DNA of 64,000 nucleotides from Chitinophagaceae bacterium (GTDB lineage: Bacteria > Bacteroidota > Bacteroidia > Chitinophagales > Chitinophagaceae), in assembly GCA_019745155.1 (NCBI GenBank), contig JAIETM010000004.1, forward strand, positions 310,001 to 374,000, written 5' to 3'. Below the pieces are notes generated by a model. The model saw only the letters and a program-made list of their open reading frames with translations, did not search any database and was not told the origin of the DNA. The translations under genes and the position numbers were made by a program. This document shows, one piece after another, positions 36,823 to 45,737 of the stretch (position 1 is the first letter of the stretch; every line of letters begins with the position of its first letter).

Positions 36823-37965
36823 TTATTTACCTAACACTTCTCTGGAGATAACCAGCTTCTGAATTTCAGAAGTACCTTCTCCGATCGTGCAGAGTTTGGC
36901 ATCACGATAATGCTTCTCTACAGGGAAGTCTTTGGTATAACCATAGCCACCAAATATCTGGATAGCATCTGTAGCAGTTTTTACAGCAACTTCACTAGCA
37001 TAGTATTTCGCCATCGCGCCTTCGCGTGTTACTTTCTCGCCACGATTTTTTCTATCGCATGCCTGCCAGATCAATAAATCGCTAGCAGCAATTTCTGTAG
37101 CCATATCAGCGAGCTTGAAGCTGATGCCTTGGAAACTGGCGATAGGCTGATCAAACTGATGGCGTTCCTTCGCATATTGTAGAGCTGCTTCATACGCACC
37201 CTTTGCAATACCTGCCGACAATGCTGCAATAGAGATACGACCACCATCTAATATTTTCAATGCTTGACGGAAACCATCGCCTACTTCACCCAAGCGCTGG
37301 CTGACAGGAATTCGACAATTGTCAAAAATCATTTCAGCGGTTTCACTGGCACGCATGCCCAACTTATTCTCTTTCTTACCGCCAGTAAAACCAGGTGTGC
37401 CACGCTCTACAATAAAAGCGGTTGCATTACCGCTTGTTCTAGGCTCACCTGTTCTGCACATCACCACAGCCACATCACCACTTTTTCCATGCGTAATCCA
37501 GTTCTTGGTACCATTGATGATCCAATGATCACCATCGCGCACAGCTGTTGTTTTCATATTGCCCGCATCACTACCAGTATTGGGTTCTGTTAAACCCCAG
37601 GCACCAATCCACTCGGCAGTGGCCAGCTTTGGCAAGTACTGACGCTTCTGCGCTTCGTTACCAAATAAGAGTATATGGGCAGTGCACAAAGAATTGTGTG
37701 CAGCAACGCTTAATCCTATAGAACCACAAACCTTGGCAATCTCCTGAATGATGGCATTGTATTCGAAATAACCCAAACCTGCACCACCATATTCTTCAGG
37801 TACCAACACACCCATCATACCCAGCTTTCCCATCTCCTTAAATACATGTACGGGAAACTCCTGCGTCTCATCCCACTCCATCACATATGGCTTGATATGT
37901 TGTTGCGCAAAATCGCGGGCCGTCTGCGCCACCTGTGCCGTTAGTTCATCCTGCAGAAAATTCAT
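36823..37965 (-). CDS. Acyl-CoA dehydrogenase
   Basis: FAD-dependent enzyme that makes the first double bond in beta-oxidation of fatty or branched acyl-CoA. The ATG at 37965 (MNFLQDELTAQVAQTARDFA) gives a typical 380-residue subunit. Signature 1 lies at AEWIGAWGLTEPNTGSDAG, where the flavin and substrate are bound. The block MAKYYASEVAVKTATDAIQIFGGYGY and the C-terminal YRDAKLCTIGEGTSEIQKLVISREVL include signature 2 and the catalytic glutamate region (IGEGTSEIQ). It has a dedicated promoter and a structured leader about 90 bases long. Confidence 0.95.
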   Translation of the reverse strand: MNFLQDELTAQVAQTARDFAQQHIKPYVMEWDETQEFPVHVFKEMGKLGMMGVLVPEEYGGAGLGYFEYNAIIQEIAKVCGSIGLSVAAHNSLCTAHILLFGNEAQKRQYLPKLATAEWIGAWGLTEPNTGSDAGNMKTTAVRDGDHWIINGTKNWITHGKSGDVAVVMCRTGEPRTSGNATAFIVERGTPGFTGGKKENKLGMRASETAEMIFDNCRIPVSQRLGEVGDGFRQALKILDGGRISIAALSAGIAKGAYEAALQYAKERHQFDQPIASFQGISFKLADMATEIAASDLLIWQACDRKNRGEKVTREGAMAKYYASEVAVKTATDAIQIFGGYGYTKDFPVEKHYRDAKLCTIGEGTSEIQKLVISREVLGK

Positions 37966-37985
37966 TGTCAATGGTTTAAATAGAC

Positions 37986-38027
37986 GGAGGTTGCCAGTAA
38001 CAAGCAATCGTTAAATCGGCAACCTCC
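37986..38027 (-). promoter_or_regulatory. Hairpin in the acyl-CoA dehydrogenase leader
   Basis: GGAGGTTGCC (37986-37995) and GGCAACCTCC (38018-38027) are perfect 10-bp inverted arms with a 22-base loop, 20 bases upstream of the ATG. The loop holds one copy of a 15-base direct repeat whose partner lies just upstream (38032-38046). No T-run follows, so it is not a simple terminator. Confidence 0.55.
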
Positions 38028-38062
38028 TGAAAACAAACAATCGTTAGTTAGTTTCTCGGGAG

Positions 38063-38093
38063 CAAAAATAGGGGCTCTTTTGAAACAGCCAAA
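38063..38093 (-). promoter_or_regulatory. Promoter of acyl-CoA dehydrogenase
   Basis: On the minus strand TTTG (38093-38090), a 19-base spacer and TATTTTTG (38070-38063), the full consensus. The predicted start is about 38057, which gives a ~91-base leader that includes the hairpin. Confidence 0.75.
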
Positions 38094-38113
38094 TTTCTTT
38101 ATGCGGAAAAATG

Positions 38114-39016
38114 TTAATCTGTATCTGTTTTTAAATACGGCAGTAATCTTGCCAGTATTTCCGGAGATACTTCGGTGATGGTTTTCAACTCCTCTACCGA
38201 CCGAATGACGCCTTTCGCCTGCCGAAAACGAATAATAGCTTCTGCTGTAGCCTTGCTGCAATAAGGGTGCCGACTGAGTTGTTCCTTCGTGATTGTAGCT
38301 AAGGACCATCGCTCGTGTTTACCCGACTGTAATATCAATTGCGCATGAATCTGCTCAAACAGCTGCTCATTGATGCCACTCACTTCTTTCAATTGTTGCA
38401 CAGAATAAAACCCACCTAATGCTTCGCGGTAACGCACAATGCGTTCAGATAATACCTTACCTATGCCCGGCAATTGTTCTAATGTTGCTGCATCTGCAGT
38501 ATTTAAATCTATTCGGAGGGAAGGTCTTGCTTCATTTCGCTGAGAAGAATAGCCATTGGGTGCTTGCTGCATACCAGCAATCTGCACGTAAGGCACCAAT
38601 CTGTCTGCATCCTCATGTCTTAATGTAAAGATCTTGCGTAAATCATCCGGTTTGCGAAAGCGACCGCCCTTGTTTCGATAATTGATAATGGTTCTTGCTG
38701 TTCTTGGCGGCAACCCTAAACGCACAAAGCCATCTTCATCCAAAGTATTGGGGTCAAATACAAACATTTTAACCGGTTCATTAACGGCAAATGAACTGCT
38801 TGTTGCAGAAGATGAATAATTGTCGCGACCGCGATCATCTTCCTGCAACTGCTTAACAACAGCTAATAACTCCACATCGGTTAAGGGCGGATCACGTTTT
38901 ACTGTATAGAAATAGGGCCATGAATAAAACCCACCTGTAATCAATAGGACTAGTATCAGCGCATTGCGCTCACGCTTAGAAAAATAAAAATAATCGCGAA
39001 TAATCCTTTTCAGCAT
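38114..39016 (-). CDS. Helix-hairpin-helix protein, ComEA-like
   Basis: A 300-residue protein with an N-terminal membrane anchor (RNALILVLLITGGFYSWPYF) and three helix-hairpin-helix modules that bind DNA non-specifically: GFVRLGLPPRTARTIINYRNKGG, LEQLPGIGKVLSERIVRYREALGG with ELKEVSGINEQLFEQI, and a C-terminal SKATAEAIIRFRQAKG. It resembles ComEA and is probably facing the periplasm. A role in DNA uptake is possible but not proven; many Bacteroidota carry it outside any competence cluster. Confidence 0.88.
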   Translation of the reverse strand: MLKRIIRDYFYFSKRERNALILVLLITGGFYSWPYFYTVKRDPPLTDVELLAVVKQLQEDDRGRDNYSSSATSSSFAVNEPVKMFVFDPNTLDEDGFVRLGLPPRTARTIINYRNKGGRFRKPDDLRKIFTLRHEDADRLVPYVQIAGMQQAPNGYSSQRNEARPSLRIDLNTADAATLEQLPGIGKVLSERIVRYREALGGFYSVQQLKEVSGINEQLFEQIHAQLILQSGKHERWSLATITKEQLSRHPYCSKATAEAIIRFRQAKGVIRSVEELKTITEVSPEILARLLPYLKTDTD

Positions 39017-39041
39017 AACACAAGGTTTGCTTCAAAGGAGG

Positions 39042-39818
39042 CTAAACATGGAGTTGCAGACCATCGTATGCCAGATGAATACCAGCTGGTAATTCCTGAC
39101 TGACATCCGAGTATTTGCCTAACTGGTGACTAATATGCGTGAAATACGCTTCCGGTACACCAAGGTCTTGTACTAAAGTTACTGCTTCGCTCAATGTGAA
39201 ATGCGAGAGATGCGGCTCTCTGCGTAATGCATTTACAACCATCAGTTTTGAGCCACGCACTTTTGCCAACTCATCTGCATCAATCCGATTGGCATCTGTG
39301 ATATACGTAAAATCGCCAAAGCGAAAACCATAGACCGGCATCTTCAAGTGCCATACCACAATCGGTAGTACCGGAATATCACCAATGTAAAATAGTTGCT
39401 CATCAATGGTGTTGAGGTTCAGTTGGGGAACACCTGGATATTTGGTATCGGAGAAAGCATAATAATACTCTCTGCGCAATGCTTCTTCCGTTAAAGTATT
39501 GGCATAAATATCCATGCTTTTTTGCTGGATATAATTGTAGGCACGCACATCATCCAAACCTGCTATGTGATCCTTATGTGGATGGGTGTATAAAACTGCA
39601 TCTAGCTTTTTGTTCTGAATACGCAACATCTGATAACGAAAATCGGGCGTGGTATCCACCACAAATGTGGTAGTTGCTGATTGTACTAGAATGCTGGTGC
39701 GTAATCGTTTGTCGCGCATATCATCAGACCTGCAAACAGCACAATCACATGCCACCATGGGTACACCTGTACTGGTGCCTGTTCCTAAAAATGTAATGGT
39801 GAGCTGCGGACATTTCAC
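39042..39818 (-). CDS. MBL-fold metallohydrolase, PhnP/RNase Z-like
   Basis: A 258-residue metallo-beta-lactamase-fold enzyme. The start is GTG 39818 (MKCPQLTITFLGTGTSTGVP). The metal motif THPHKDHIAGLDDVRAY near residues 77-93 is the canonical HxHxDH. Later ligands are at VVWHLKMPVYGFRF, YITDANRI and FTHISHQLGKYSD. A cysteine pair near the start (ACDCAVCRSDD) is a feature of the PhnP-like group, where it binds a structural zinc. Likely a phosphodiesterase; the substrate is unknown. Immediately downstream of a small conserved gene on the same strand. Confidence 0.9.
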   Translation of the reverse strand: MKCPQLTITFLGTGTSTGVPMVACDCAVCRSDDMRDKRLRTSILVQSATTTFVVDTTPDFRYQMLRIQNKKLDAVLYTHPHKDHIAGLDDVRAYNYIQQKSMDIYANTLTEEALRREYYYAFSDTKYPGVPQLNLNTIDEQLFYIGDIPVLPIVVWHLKMPVYGFRFGDFTYITDANRIDADELAKVRGSKLMVVNALRREPHLSHFTLSEAVTLVQDLGVPEAYFTHISHQLGKYSDVSQELPAGIHLAYDGLQLHV

Positions 39819-39845
39819 ACCGCTAAAGTAACGAATAAAGCAGCC

Positions 39846-40115
39846 TTATGCTACAGCTGAATGCTTGATCACCTCATCATAGAGTTTCTGACTCTCGTGG
39901 GTGAGCTTATCAATTTCAATATTCAACTGCGGAATCAGTTCCAGCAGCGTATTGATTCTACCTTCTACATTGAGAAATTTATTGAGCACCACAATTCTTC
40001 TGGCCTCAAGCAAACACCAGCCGCTTTGAAATGTGCCGCGCTCATAGCGAACCACATAATCCGATTCACCTAAAATATCTTCCAATTTATCTAAAGTGCC
40101 TTGCGTGTATTTCAT
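39846..40115 (-). CDS. Small conserved Bacteroidota protein
   Basis: An 89-residue cytosolic protein. The pattern YVVRYERGTFQSGWCLLEARR then IVVLNKFLNVEGRINTLLEL looks like a small beta sheet followed by helices and is, from memory, conserved in Bacteroidota, but I know no function. It is between the PorX-type regulator and the MBL hydrolase; the 28-base gap to the hydrolase suggests one transcript. Confidence 0.78.
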   Translation of the reverse strand: MKYTQGTLDKLEDILGESDYVVRYERGTFQSGWCLLEARRIVVLNKFLNVEGRINTLLELIPQLNIEIDKLTHESQKLYDEVIKHSAVA

Positions 40116-40205
40116 AGTTGCTTACTCCTTTTGGAATAACAGGTACAGATTCAAAAATAAGCGGGATGCGGGTTTACAGGCAGGCGAATTATCCACAAGA
40201 CCTGC

Positions 40206-41771
40206 TTAAATAGCTGTTTTAGACGCCATTTTGATCACCGGAATGATCATTTCCTCCAAACTCACCCCACCATGCTGAAAGGTATTGCGGTAATACTGTA
40301 CAAAGTGGTTGTAATTGTTAGGATAACAGAGATACCCATCTTCTTTGGCGAAAATATACGACGAGTTAATCCCTGGTACCGGCAGTCCGGCTTCCTTAGG
40401 ATCTCTGAATGCCAAAACTTCCTTGGCCTCATAATTCAGGTTACGGCCATGTTTGTACCGCAGATTGGCTGTAGTTTGTTTATCACCCTGCACTTTATAC
40501 GGCGTGTTCACCCGCACACTGCCATGATCTGTAGCCAGCACAATGCGAACAGGTTTATCGGCAATTTTCTTCAATGCTTGGTGAAGCGGACTATGCTCAA
40601 ACCAACTCTTGGTTAAACTGCGATAACTGGTTTCGTCTGCTGCCAACTCTTTCAGCACTTCCATTTCTGTACGTGCATGGCTGAGCATATCCACAAAATT
40701 GTAGACAATCACATTCAACTCATTGCTTAAGAGATTATGTACATTGTTCACTAGTTGTTGCCCATCTGCATGATTGAGCACTTTGGTGTAGCTAAGTCGG
40801 ATATCTTCTTTCTTCAATCGCTTTAGCTGCGCACGCAGAAACAATTCCTCACTCATATTTTTTCCGCCCTCATCATCATCATGTTTCCATTCATTCGGGA
40901 ACTGCTGCTGAATCTGCAGGGGCAACAAGCCTGCACAAATTGCATTACGACTGTATTGCGTTGCAGTGGGCAGAATGCTAAAGAAAGTTTCTTCTTCCAA
41001 TATGCGAAAACTCTCTGCAAAAATGGGCTGTATGGCTTTCCACTGATCGAAACGCAGGTTATCTATGAGGATGAAGAAAGTAGAAATTCCTTTCTCTACA
41101 TGCGGTAACACTTTGTACTGCATCAATTGGTGACTCATCACCGGTGCATCAGCTGCTTTGTTATTGATCCACTCTGCATAATGCTTGCTGATATATTTGA
41201 AGAAAGCGGTATTTGCTTCGTCTTTTTGCGATTGCAATACTTCCCGCATTTCAGGACTATCACTCTTCTCCATCTCCAATTCCCAATACACCAATCGCTT
41301 GTAGATATCCATCCATTCTCTGTAACCCGGATTATCCTGCAAGGCCATAAACAAATCGCGGAATTGTTGTTGATACGCTGTATTGGTTTTCTCAGCAACC
41401 AGTTTTCTGTTCTCCAGAATTTTTTTCAGACTCAATAAAACCTGATTAGGGTTTACTGGTTTGATGAGGTAATCGGTAATCTGACTACCAATCGCTTCAT
41501 TCATCAGATTCTCTGTTTCATTACGGGTAATCATCACCACAGGCAAATGCTGTCGCACTGCTTTAATACGTGTAAGTGTTTCCAACCCTGTAATGCCGGG
41601 CATGCTCTCATCGAGCAAGACCACATCAACGTGATTCGCTTGCACAAAATCTACTGCATCAAAACCATTGGTAAAAGTGGTAACAGTATAACCCTTGCTT
41701 TCTAAAAAAAGCTTTTGTGATTGCAGGCTTTCGATTTCATCATCTACCCAGAGAATCGTGGCATTACTCAT
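40206..41771 (-). CDS. porX: PorX-type response regulator with PglZ domain
   Basis: Response regulator tied to control of the type IX secretion system in Bacteroidota. The receiver domain has acidic pocket D10/D11, phospho-acceptor D54 (VVLLDESMPG), T82 and K104 (DYLIKPVNP). The output domain is a PglZ/alkaline phosphatase-like region (about 200-520) with FILIDNLRFDQWKAI, TQYSRNAICAGL, VDMLSHARTEMEVL and ATDHGSVRV, which show the metal-binding Asp/His residues. I chose the ATG at 41771 (MSNATILWVDDEI). At 522 residues it is normal. It is divergent from the HD hydrolase gene. Confidence 0.93.
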   Translation of the reverse strand: MSNATILWVDDEIESLQSQKLFLESKGYTVTTFTNGFDAVDFVQANHVDVVLLDESMPGITGLETLTRIKAVRQHLPVVMITRNETENLMNEAIGSQITDYLIKPVNPNQVLLSLKKILENRKLVAEKTNTAYQQQFRDLFMALQDNPGYREWMDIYKRLVYWELEMEKSDSPEMREVLQSQKDEANTAFFKYISKHYAEWINNKAADAPVMSHQLMQYKVLPHVEKGISTFFILIDNLRFDQWKAIQPIFAESFRILEEETFFSILPTATQYSRNAICAGLLPLQIQQQFPNEWKHDDDEGGKNMSEELFLRAQLKRLKKEDIRLSYTKVLNHADGQQLVNNVHNLLSNELNVIVYNFVDMLSHARTEMEVLKELAADETSYRSLTKSWFEHSPLHQALKKIADKPVRIVLATDHGSVRVNTPYKVQGDKQTTANLRYKHGRNLNYEAKEVLAFRDPKEAGLPVPGINSSYIFAKEDGYLCYPNNYNHFVQYYRNTFQHGGVSLEEMIIPVIKMASKTAI

Positions 41772-41825
41772 ATCGTGAATGTACTTGAAAGATTGGGTAG
41801 TATTGGGCGATAGGCGCTGTTTGTT

Positions 41826-41833
41826 CAAAAGTA
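41826..41833 (-). promoter_or_regulatory. -7 element of the porX promoter
   Basis: TACTTTTG on the minus strand (41833-41826) matches TAnnTTTG. The predicted start is about 41820, 48 bases before the porX ATG at 41771. Confidence 0.5.
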
Positions 41834-41853
41834 TCGGATCGGTGTTGAAATTG

Positions 41854-41861
41854 TACATTTG
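41854..41861 (+). promoter_or_regulatory. -7 element of the HD hydrolase promoter
   Basis: TACATTTG, a full match to TAnnTTTG, back to back with the porX element. The expected start is near 41867, 23 bases before the ATG at 41890. Confidence 0.5.
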
Positions 41862-41889
41862 TTCACTGCTTTAACAAAGCCCCAACAGC

Positions 41890-43101
41890 ATGACCGCGAA
41901 AAGAAAGATCATCAACGACCCAGTGCACGGATTTATCACCATTGATCATCCCCTGCTGTTTCGCATCATCACACACCCGTATTATCAGCGCTTAAGACGC
42001 ATTCACCAGATGGCGATGGCTTATTTGGTTTACCCTGGCGCAGTACATACCAGACTGCATCATTCGCTTGGCGCCTATCATCTGATGTGCAATGCCGTTA
42101 CTGAGCTGAAAGCAAAGGGTGTAGCTATTACGGAGGAAGAAGCATTGGCAGCCAAGGCTGCGATACTATTGCATGATATTGGTCACGGACCATTCTCACA
42201 TGCTTTGGAGCATGTATTGATTCAGGATGTGCATCATGAAACCTTGAGTCTACAAATCATGCAGGCAATGAATCAGGAGTTTGATGGTGCGCTGGATATG
42301 GCCATTGCTATTTTCACCGATCAATACCCGAAAAAATTCCTGCACCAACTCATTAGCGGGCAGTTGGATGTGGACCGATTAGATTATCTCACACGCGACA
42401 GCTTTTTTACCGGCGTGAATGAGGGCGTGATTGGTTATGACCGTATCATCAAAATGCTCGTGGTGTATGAAGGCCAATTACTGGTGGAAGAAAAAGGCAT
42501 TTATAGCATTGAGAAGTTTTTGGTTGCGCGCAGACTCATGTACTGGCAAGTATATTTACACAAGACTGTATTGGCTGCTGAGAAAATGTTGGTGCATATT
42601 CTGGATAGAGCCAGAAAACTAGTTGCATCAGGTGATACAGAGATTGCAACAGGCGGCACATTGGATTATTTCTTTTTCACCTACTCCGGCAAGATGGATG
42701 CATATGCGCTATCGAAGTTTTGTTTATTGGATGATGCCGATATCAGCTTTGCTGTAAAGAAATGGGCCAACCATTCAGACAAAGTACTAAGTCAGCTGTG
42801 TACCATGCTACTGAATAGAAGTCTGCTGAAAATCACCATCTCACCCAATCCGCCAGAAACAGCTTTGGTACAGTCCTTACAAGAAAAAGCTGCACAGCAA
42901 TTGGGCATTACGTTGGAAGATGCTGCCAATTTTGTGTTTACAGGCGATGCAAGTAATACCATGTATCAGACAAAAGACGAGCGCATCAATATCTTATACC
43001 GAGATGGTAGTGTGAAAGACATCTCTGAAGTAGACAATGCCTTGATCCAGCAAAACCTCTCAGCACCCGTTAAAAAATTCTACATTTGTTCATTGCGGTA
43101 A
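41890..43101 (+). CDS. HD-domain hydrolase (dGTPase-like)
   Basis: A 403-residue metal-dependent phosphohydrolase of the COG1078 HD group, related to SAMHD1 and dGTPases. The HD residues are in TRLHHSLGAYHLM (H), LLHDIGHGPFSHALEH (HD) and QLDVDRLDYLTRDSFFTGV (the third Asp). The opening block KIINDPVHGFITIDHPLL is highly conserved in the family. The exact nucleotide substrate is unknown. It begins the plus-strand run that continues into the lipid A genes. Confidence 0.92.
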   Translation: MTAKRKIINDPVHGFITIDHPLLFRIITHPYYQRLRRIHQMAMAYLVYPGAVHTRLHHSLGAYHLMCNAVTELKAKGVAITEEEALAAKAAILLHDIGHGPFSHALEHVLIQDVHHETLSLQIMQAMNQEFDGALDMAIAIFTDQYPKKFLHQLISGQLDVDRLDYLTRDSFFTGVNEGVIGYDRIIKMLVVYEGQLLVEEKGIYSIEKFLVARRLMYWQVYLHKTVLAAEKMLVHILDRARKLVASGDTEIATGGTLDYFFFTYSGKMDAYALSKFCLLDDADISFAVKKWANHSDKVLSQLCTMLLNRSLLKITISPNPPETALVQSLQEKAAQQLGITLEDAANFVFTGDASNTMYQTKDERINILYRDGSVKDISEVDNALIQQNLSAPVKKFYICSLR

Positions 43102-43132
43102 GCTGCCGCTACACTGTCACTAATCAGCATTT

Positions 43133-44185
43133 ATGCAATTTACAGCTGCGCAGATCGCCATGATGACTGGCGGACAAGTTGAAGGCGATGCACAAGCATC
43201 TGTAGCCTCCTTTGGTAAAATTGAAGAAGCACATGCCGGACAATTGGCTTTTCTGGCGAACCCAAAATATGAGGAATACCTGTACAGCACCCAGGCATCC
43301 ATCGTCATCATTCATGCAGCATTGGCACTGAAGCAGCCCATTGCAGCTACCCTGATTCGCGTACAAGACCCTTACTCCGCTTTTGCTTCGTTGATGGCTA
43401 AATACCAAGAATTACAAGCCCAACAGCTGAGCGGTATTGAGCAACCTTCTTTCATCGCAGATAGCGCTACTATTGGCAACAATGTCTACATCGGCGCCTT
43501 CGCTTATATCAGCAAACAAGCCAGTATTGGTGAAGACAGCAAAATTCATCCCGGCAGTTTTATTGGTGAGCGTGTGCAAATTGGCAATAATGTGGTGATA
43601 AATGCTGGCGTGAAAATCTATCACGACTGTGTAATTGGCAATGATGTAATCATCCATGCTGGTACCGTTATCGGTAGCGATGGATTTGGTTTTGCCCCTC
43701 AAGCCGATGGCACTTACCAAAAAGTACCGCAGCTAGGTAATGTGATCATTGAAGACCAGGTGGAAATTGGTGCCAATACTACTATCGACCGTGCAACCAT
43801 GGGTTCCACCATCATCCGCAAGGGGGTAAAACTGGACAACCTGGTACAGATTGCACATAATGTAGAGATCGGCCAAAGTACCGTTATTGCCGCCCAAACG
43901 GGTATCAGCGGTAGCACCAAGGTGGGCAAATACGTGATGATTGGTGGCCAGGCTGGTGTTGTTGGCCATATTACCATTGCTGATAAAACTCGTATCAACG
44001 GTAAAAGCGGCATAACAAAGAGTATCAAGGAACCCAATACAGCGGTGAACGGCAACCCGGCATACGACCACACTTCCTTCCTTCGTTCTCAGGCAGTTAG
44101 CAGAAACCTGCCCGAATTGGAGCGAAAAGTGAAGGAATTGGAAAAGCTGGTTGCCCAGCTACAGGCGGAAAGATTGAACGCCTGA
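43133..44185 (+). CDS. lpxD: UDP-3-O-(3-hydroxyacyl)glucosamine N-acyltransferase
   Basis: Third step of lipid A synthesis: adds the second hydroxyacyl chain. It has an N-terminal uridine-binding domain ([20 protein letters not shown]) and then a long left-handed beta-helix of hexapeptide repeats ([56 protein letters not shown]). The catalytic His is in [15 protein letters not shown] near residue 243. The C-terminus is a coiled helix ([18 protein letters not shown]). It is followed by lpxC-fabZ and lpxA on the same strand. Confidence 0.96.
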   Translation: MQFTAAQIAMMTGGQVEGDAQASVASFGKIEEAHAGQLAFLANPKYEEYLYSTQASIVIIHAALALKQPIAATLIRVQDPYSAFASLMAKYQELQAQQLSGIEQPSFIADSATIGNNVYIGAFAYISKQASIGEDSKIHPGSFIGERVQIGNNVVINAGVKIYHDCVIGNDVIIHAGTVIGSDGFGFAPQADGTYQKVPQLGNVIIEDQVEIGANTTIDRATMGSTIIRKGVKLDNLVQIAHNVEIGQSTVIAAQTGISGSTKVGKYVMIGGQAGVVGHITIADKTRINGKSGITKSIKEPNTAVNGNPAYDHTSFLRSQAVSRNLPELERKVKELEKLVAQLQAERLNA

Positions 44186-44211
44186 AATTCGTCCCGCCCC
44201 ATTGTTTAACT

Positions 44212-44219
44212 TATTTTTG
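44212..44219 (+). promoter_or_regulatory. -7 element ahead of lpxC-fabZ
   Basis: TATTTTTG in the 118-base gap after lpxD, a full match to TAnnTTTG; no -33 TTTG at normal spacing. The start would be near 44225 with a leader of about 79 bases. Confidence 0.4.
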
Positions 44220-44303
44220 CTGACTTACGATGCGACCAAGCTGCAATAGCGGCTAATTTCGCGTCTCTATTCATTGATAATCAGTATTGTACAATTCATA
44301 GGC

Positions 44304-45710
44304 ATGGACAAACACTTCAATCCCGATATGCAGCATACCCTGGCCAGCTCAGTGAGTATCAGCGGCACAGGTCTGCACACGGGTATTCTGGTAGATATGA
44401 CGCTGAAACCGGCCAATCCCGGATTTGGTATCCATTTTCAGCGTATCGATCTGCCCAATCAACCCATTATTAAAGCTGATTGCGATCTGGTAACCGATAC
44501 CAGTCGCGGTACTACCCTTCAAGTTGGCGACGCCAAAGTGAGCACTGTTGAGCACGTATTGGCTGCACTAGTGGGAATGGGGGTTGATAACTGCCTGATT
44601 GAACTGAACGGACCAGAGATTCCCATCATGGATGGTAGCTCTATGCCCTTTATTGAGCTGATTGAAAAAGCTGGAGTGCTAGAGCAAGAAGCTGCCAAAG
44701 CTTGGTATAGTATTGATGAAAATATTTTCCATTACGATGAAGGCAAGCGCGTAGAAATGGTGGCCATGCCAGCCATGGATTACCAGATCACCACGCTAAT
44801 TGATTTCAATAGTCCGGTATTGGGTACCCAGCACGCCGGTTTAAAAACCATGCGCGATTTCAGAAATGAAATTGCCCCTTGCAGAACTTTCTGTTTTCTG
44901 CATGAGCTGGAGATGCTCTTAGATAACGACCTCATTAAGGGCGGCGACATCAATAATGCGATTGTGGTAGTTGACAAACCTGTTACAGATGATGAGATGA
45001 GTCGCTTGGCCAAAATCTTCAAGCGCGAGAAAGTTGAAGTGAAGAGCGAAGGTTACTTGAACAATTTGGAGCTACGCTTCCCGAATGAACCAGCAAGGCA
45101 CAAACTCTTGGATGTTGTAGGTGATTTAGCCCTGATTGGTTATCCGATCAAAGCCAGAATTATTGCCAACAGACCTGGTCATAGCACCAACGTAGAGTTT
45201 GCAAAGAAGATCAAGCAATACATCAAGAAGAATAAGCATGTAAAGGATGTACCCGTGTACGATCCTACTATGCCACCGGTATACAACCTGGAAAAGATTG
45301 AAAAAACACTGCCACACAGATTCCCATTCTTGTTGGTAGATAAGATCACTGAATTAACCGACAAACACATTGTTGGTATCAAGAATGTCACATTCAACGA
45401 ATGGTTTTTCCAGGGACATTTTCCAGGCAACCCCGTAATGCCAGGTGTATTACAGGTTGAAGCTTTGGCGCAGACAGGTGGTATTCTCGCCATCAATGCT
45501 ATGCCTGAGGGACAATACGATACTTATTTTCTCAAAATTGATAATTGCAAATTCAAGCAGAAAGTAGTGCCCGGTGATACCATGATTCTCAAATTAGAGA
45601 TGACTGCACCTATTCGCCGCGGTATCTGCGAAATGCACGGATCTGTATATGTAGGTGGTAAAGTAGCCACTGAAGCCGATCTGGTTGCTCAATTAGTTAA
45701 ACGCGGATAA
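44304..45710 (+). CDS. lpxC-fabZ: LpxC-FabZ bifunctional enzyme
   Basis: Fusion of UDP-3-O-acyl-GlcNAc deacetylase (LpxC, about residues 1-310) and 3-hydroxyacyl-ACP dehydratase (FabZ, about 330-468). LpxC blocks: HTLASSVSISGTGLHTG, STVEHVLAALVGMGVDNC (zinc His), ARHKLLDVVGDLALIG (HKxxD) and GHSTNVEFAKK. FabZ blocks: LPHRFPFLLVDKI and FPGNPVMPGVLQVEALAQTG (catalytic His and Glu). The ATG at 44304 (MDKHFNPDMQHTLA) is preferred over one ten codons upstream. The fusion is normal for Bacteroidota and links lipid A to fatty-acid supply. Confidence 0.96.
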   Translation: MDKHFNPDMQHTLASSVSISGTGLHTGILVDMTLKPANPGFGIHFQRIDLPNQPIIKADCDLVTDTSRGTTLQVGDAKVSTVEHVLAALVGMGVDNCLIELNGPEIPIMDGSSMPFIELIEKAGVLEQEAAKAWYSIDENIFHYDEGKRVEMVAMPAMDYQITTLIDFNSPVLGTQHAGLKTMRDFRNEIAPCRTFCFLHELEMLLDNDLIKGGDINNAIVVVDKPVTDDEMSRLAKIFKREKVEVKSEGYLNNLELRFPNEPARHKLLDVVGDLALIGYPIKARIIANRPGHSTNVEFAKKIKQYIKKNKHVKDVPVYDPTMPPVYNLEKIEKTLPHRFPFLLVDKITELTDKHIVGIKNVTFNEWFFQGHFPGNPVMPGVLQVEALAQTGGILAINAMPEGQYDTYFLKIDNCKFKQKVVPGDTMILKLEMTAPIRRGICEMHGSVYVGGKVATEADLVAQLVKRG

Positions 45711-45737
45711 GCCCAATAACCCGCATCAAATTCAATT

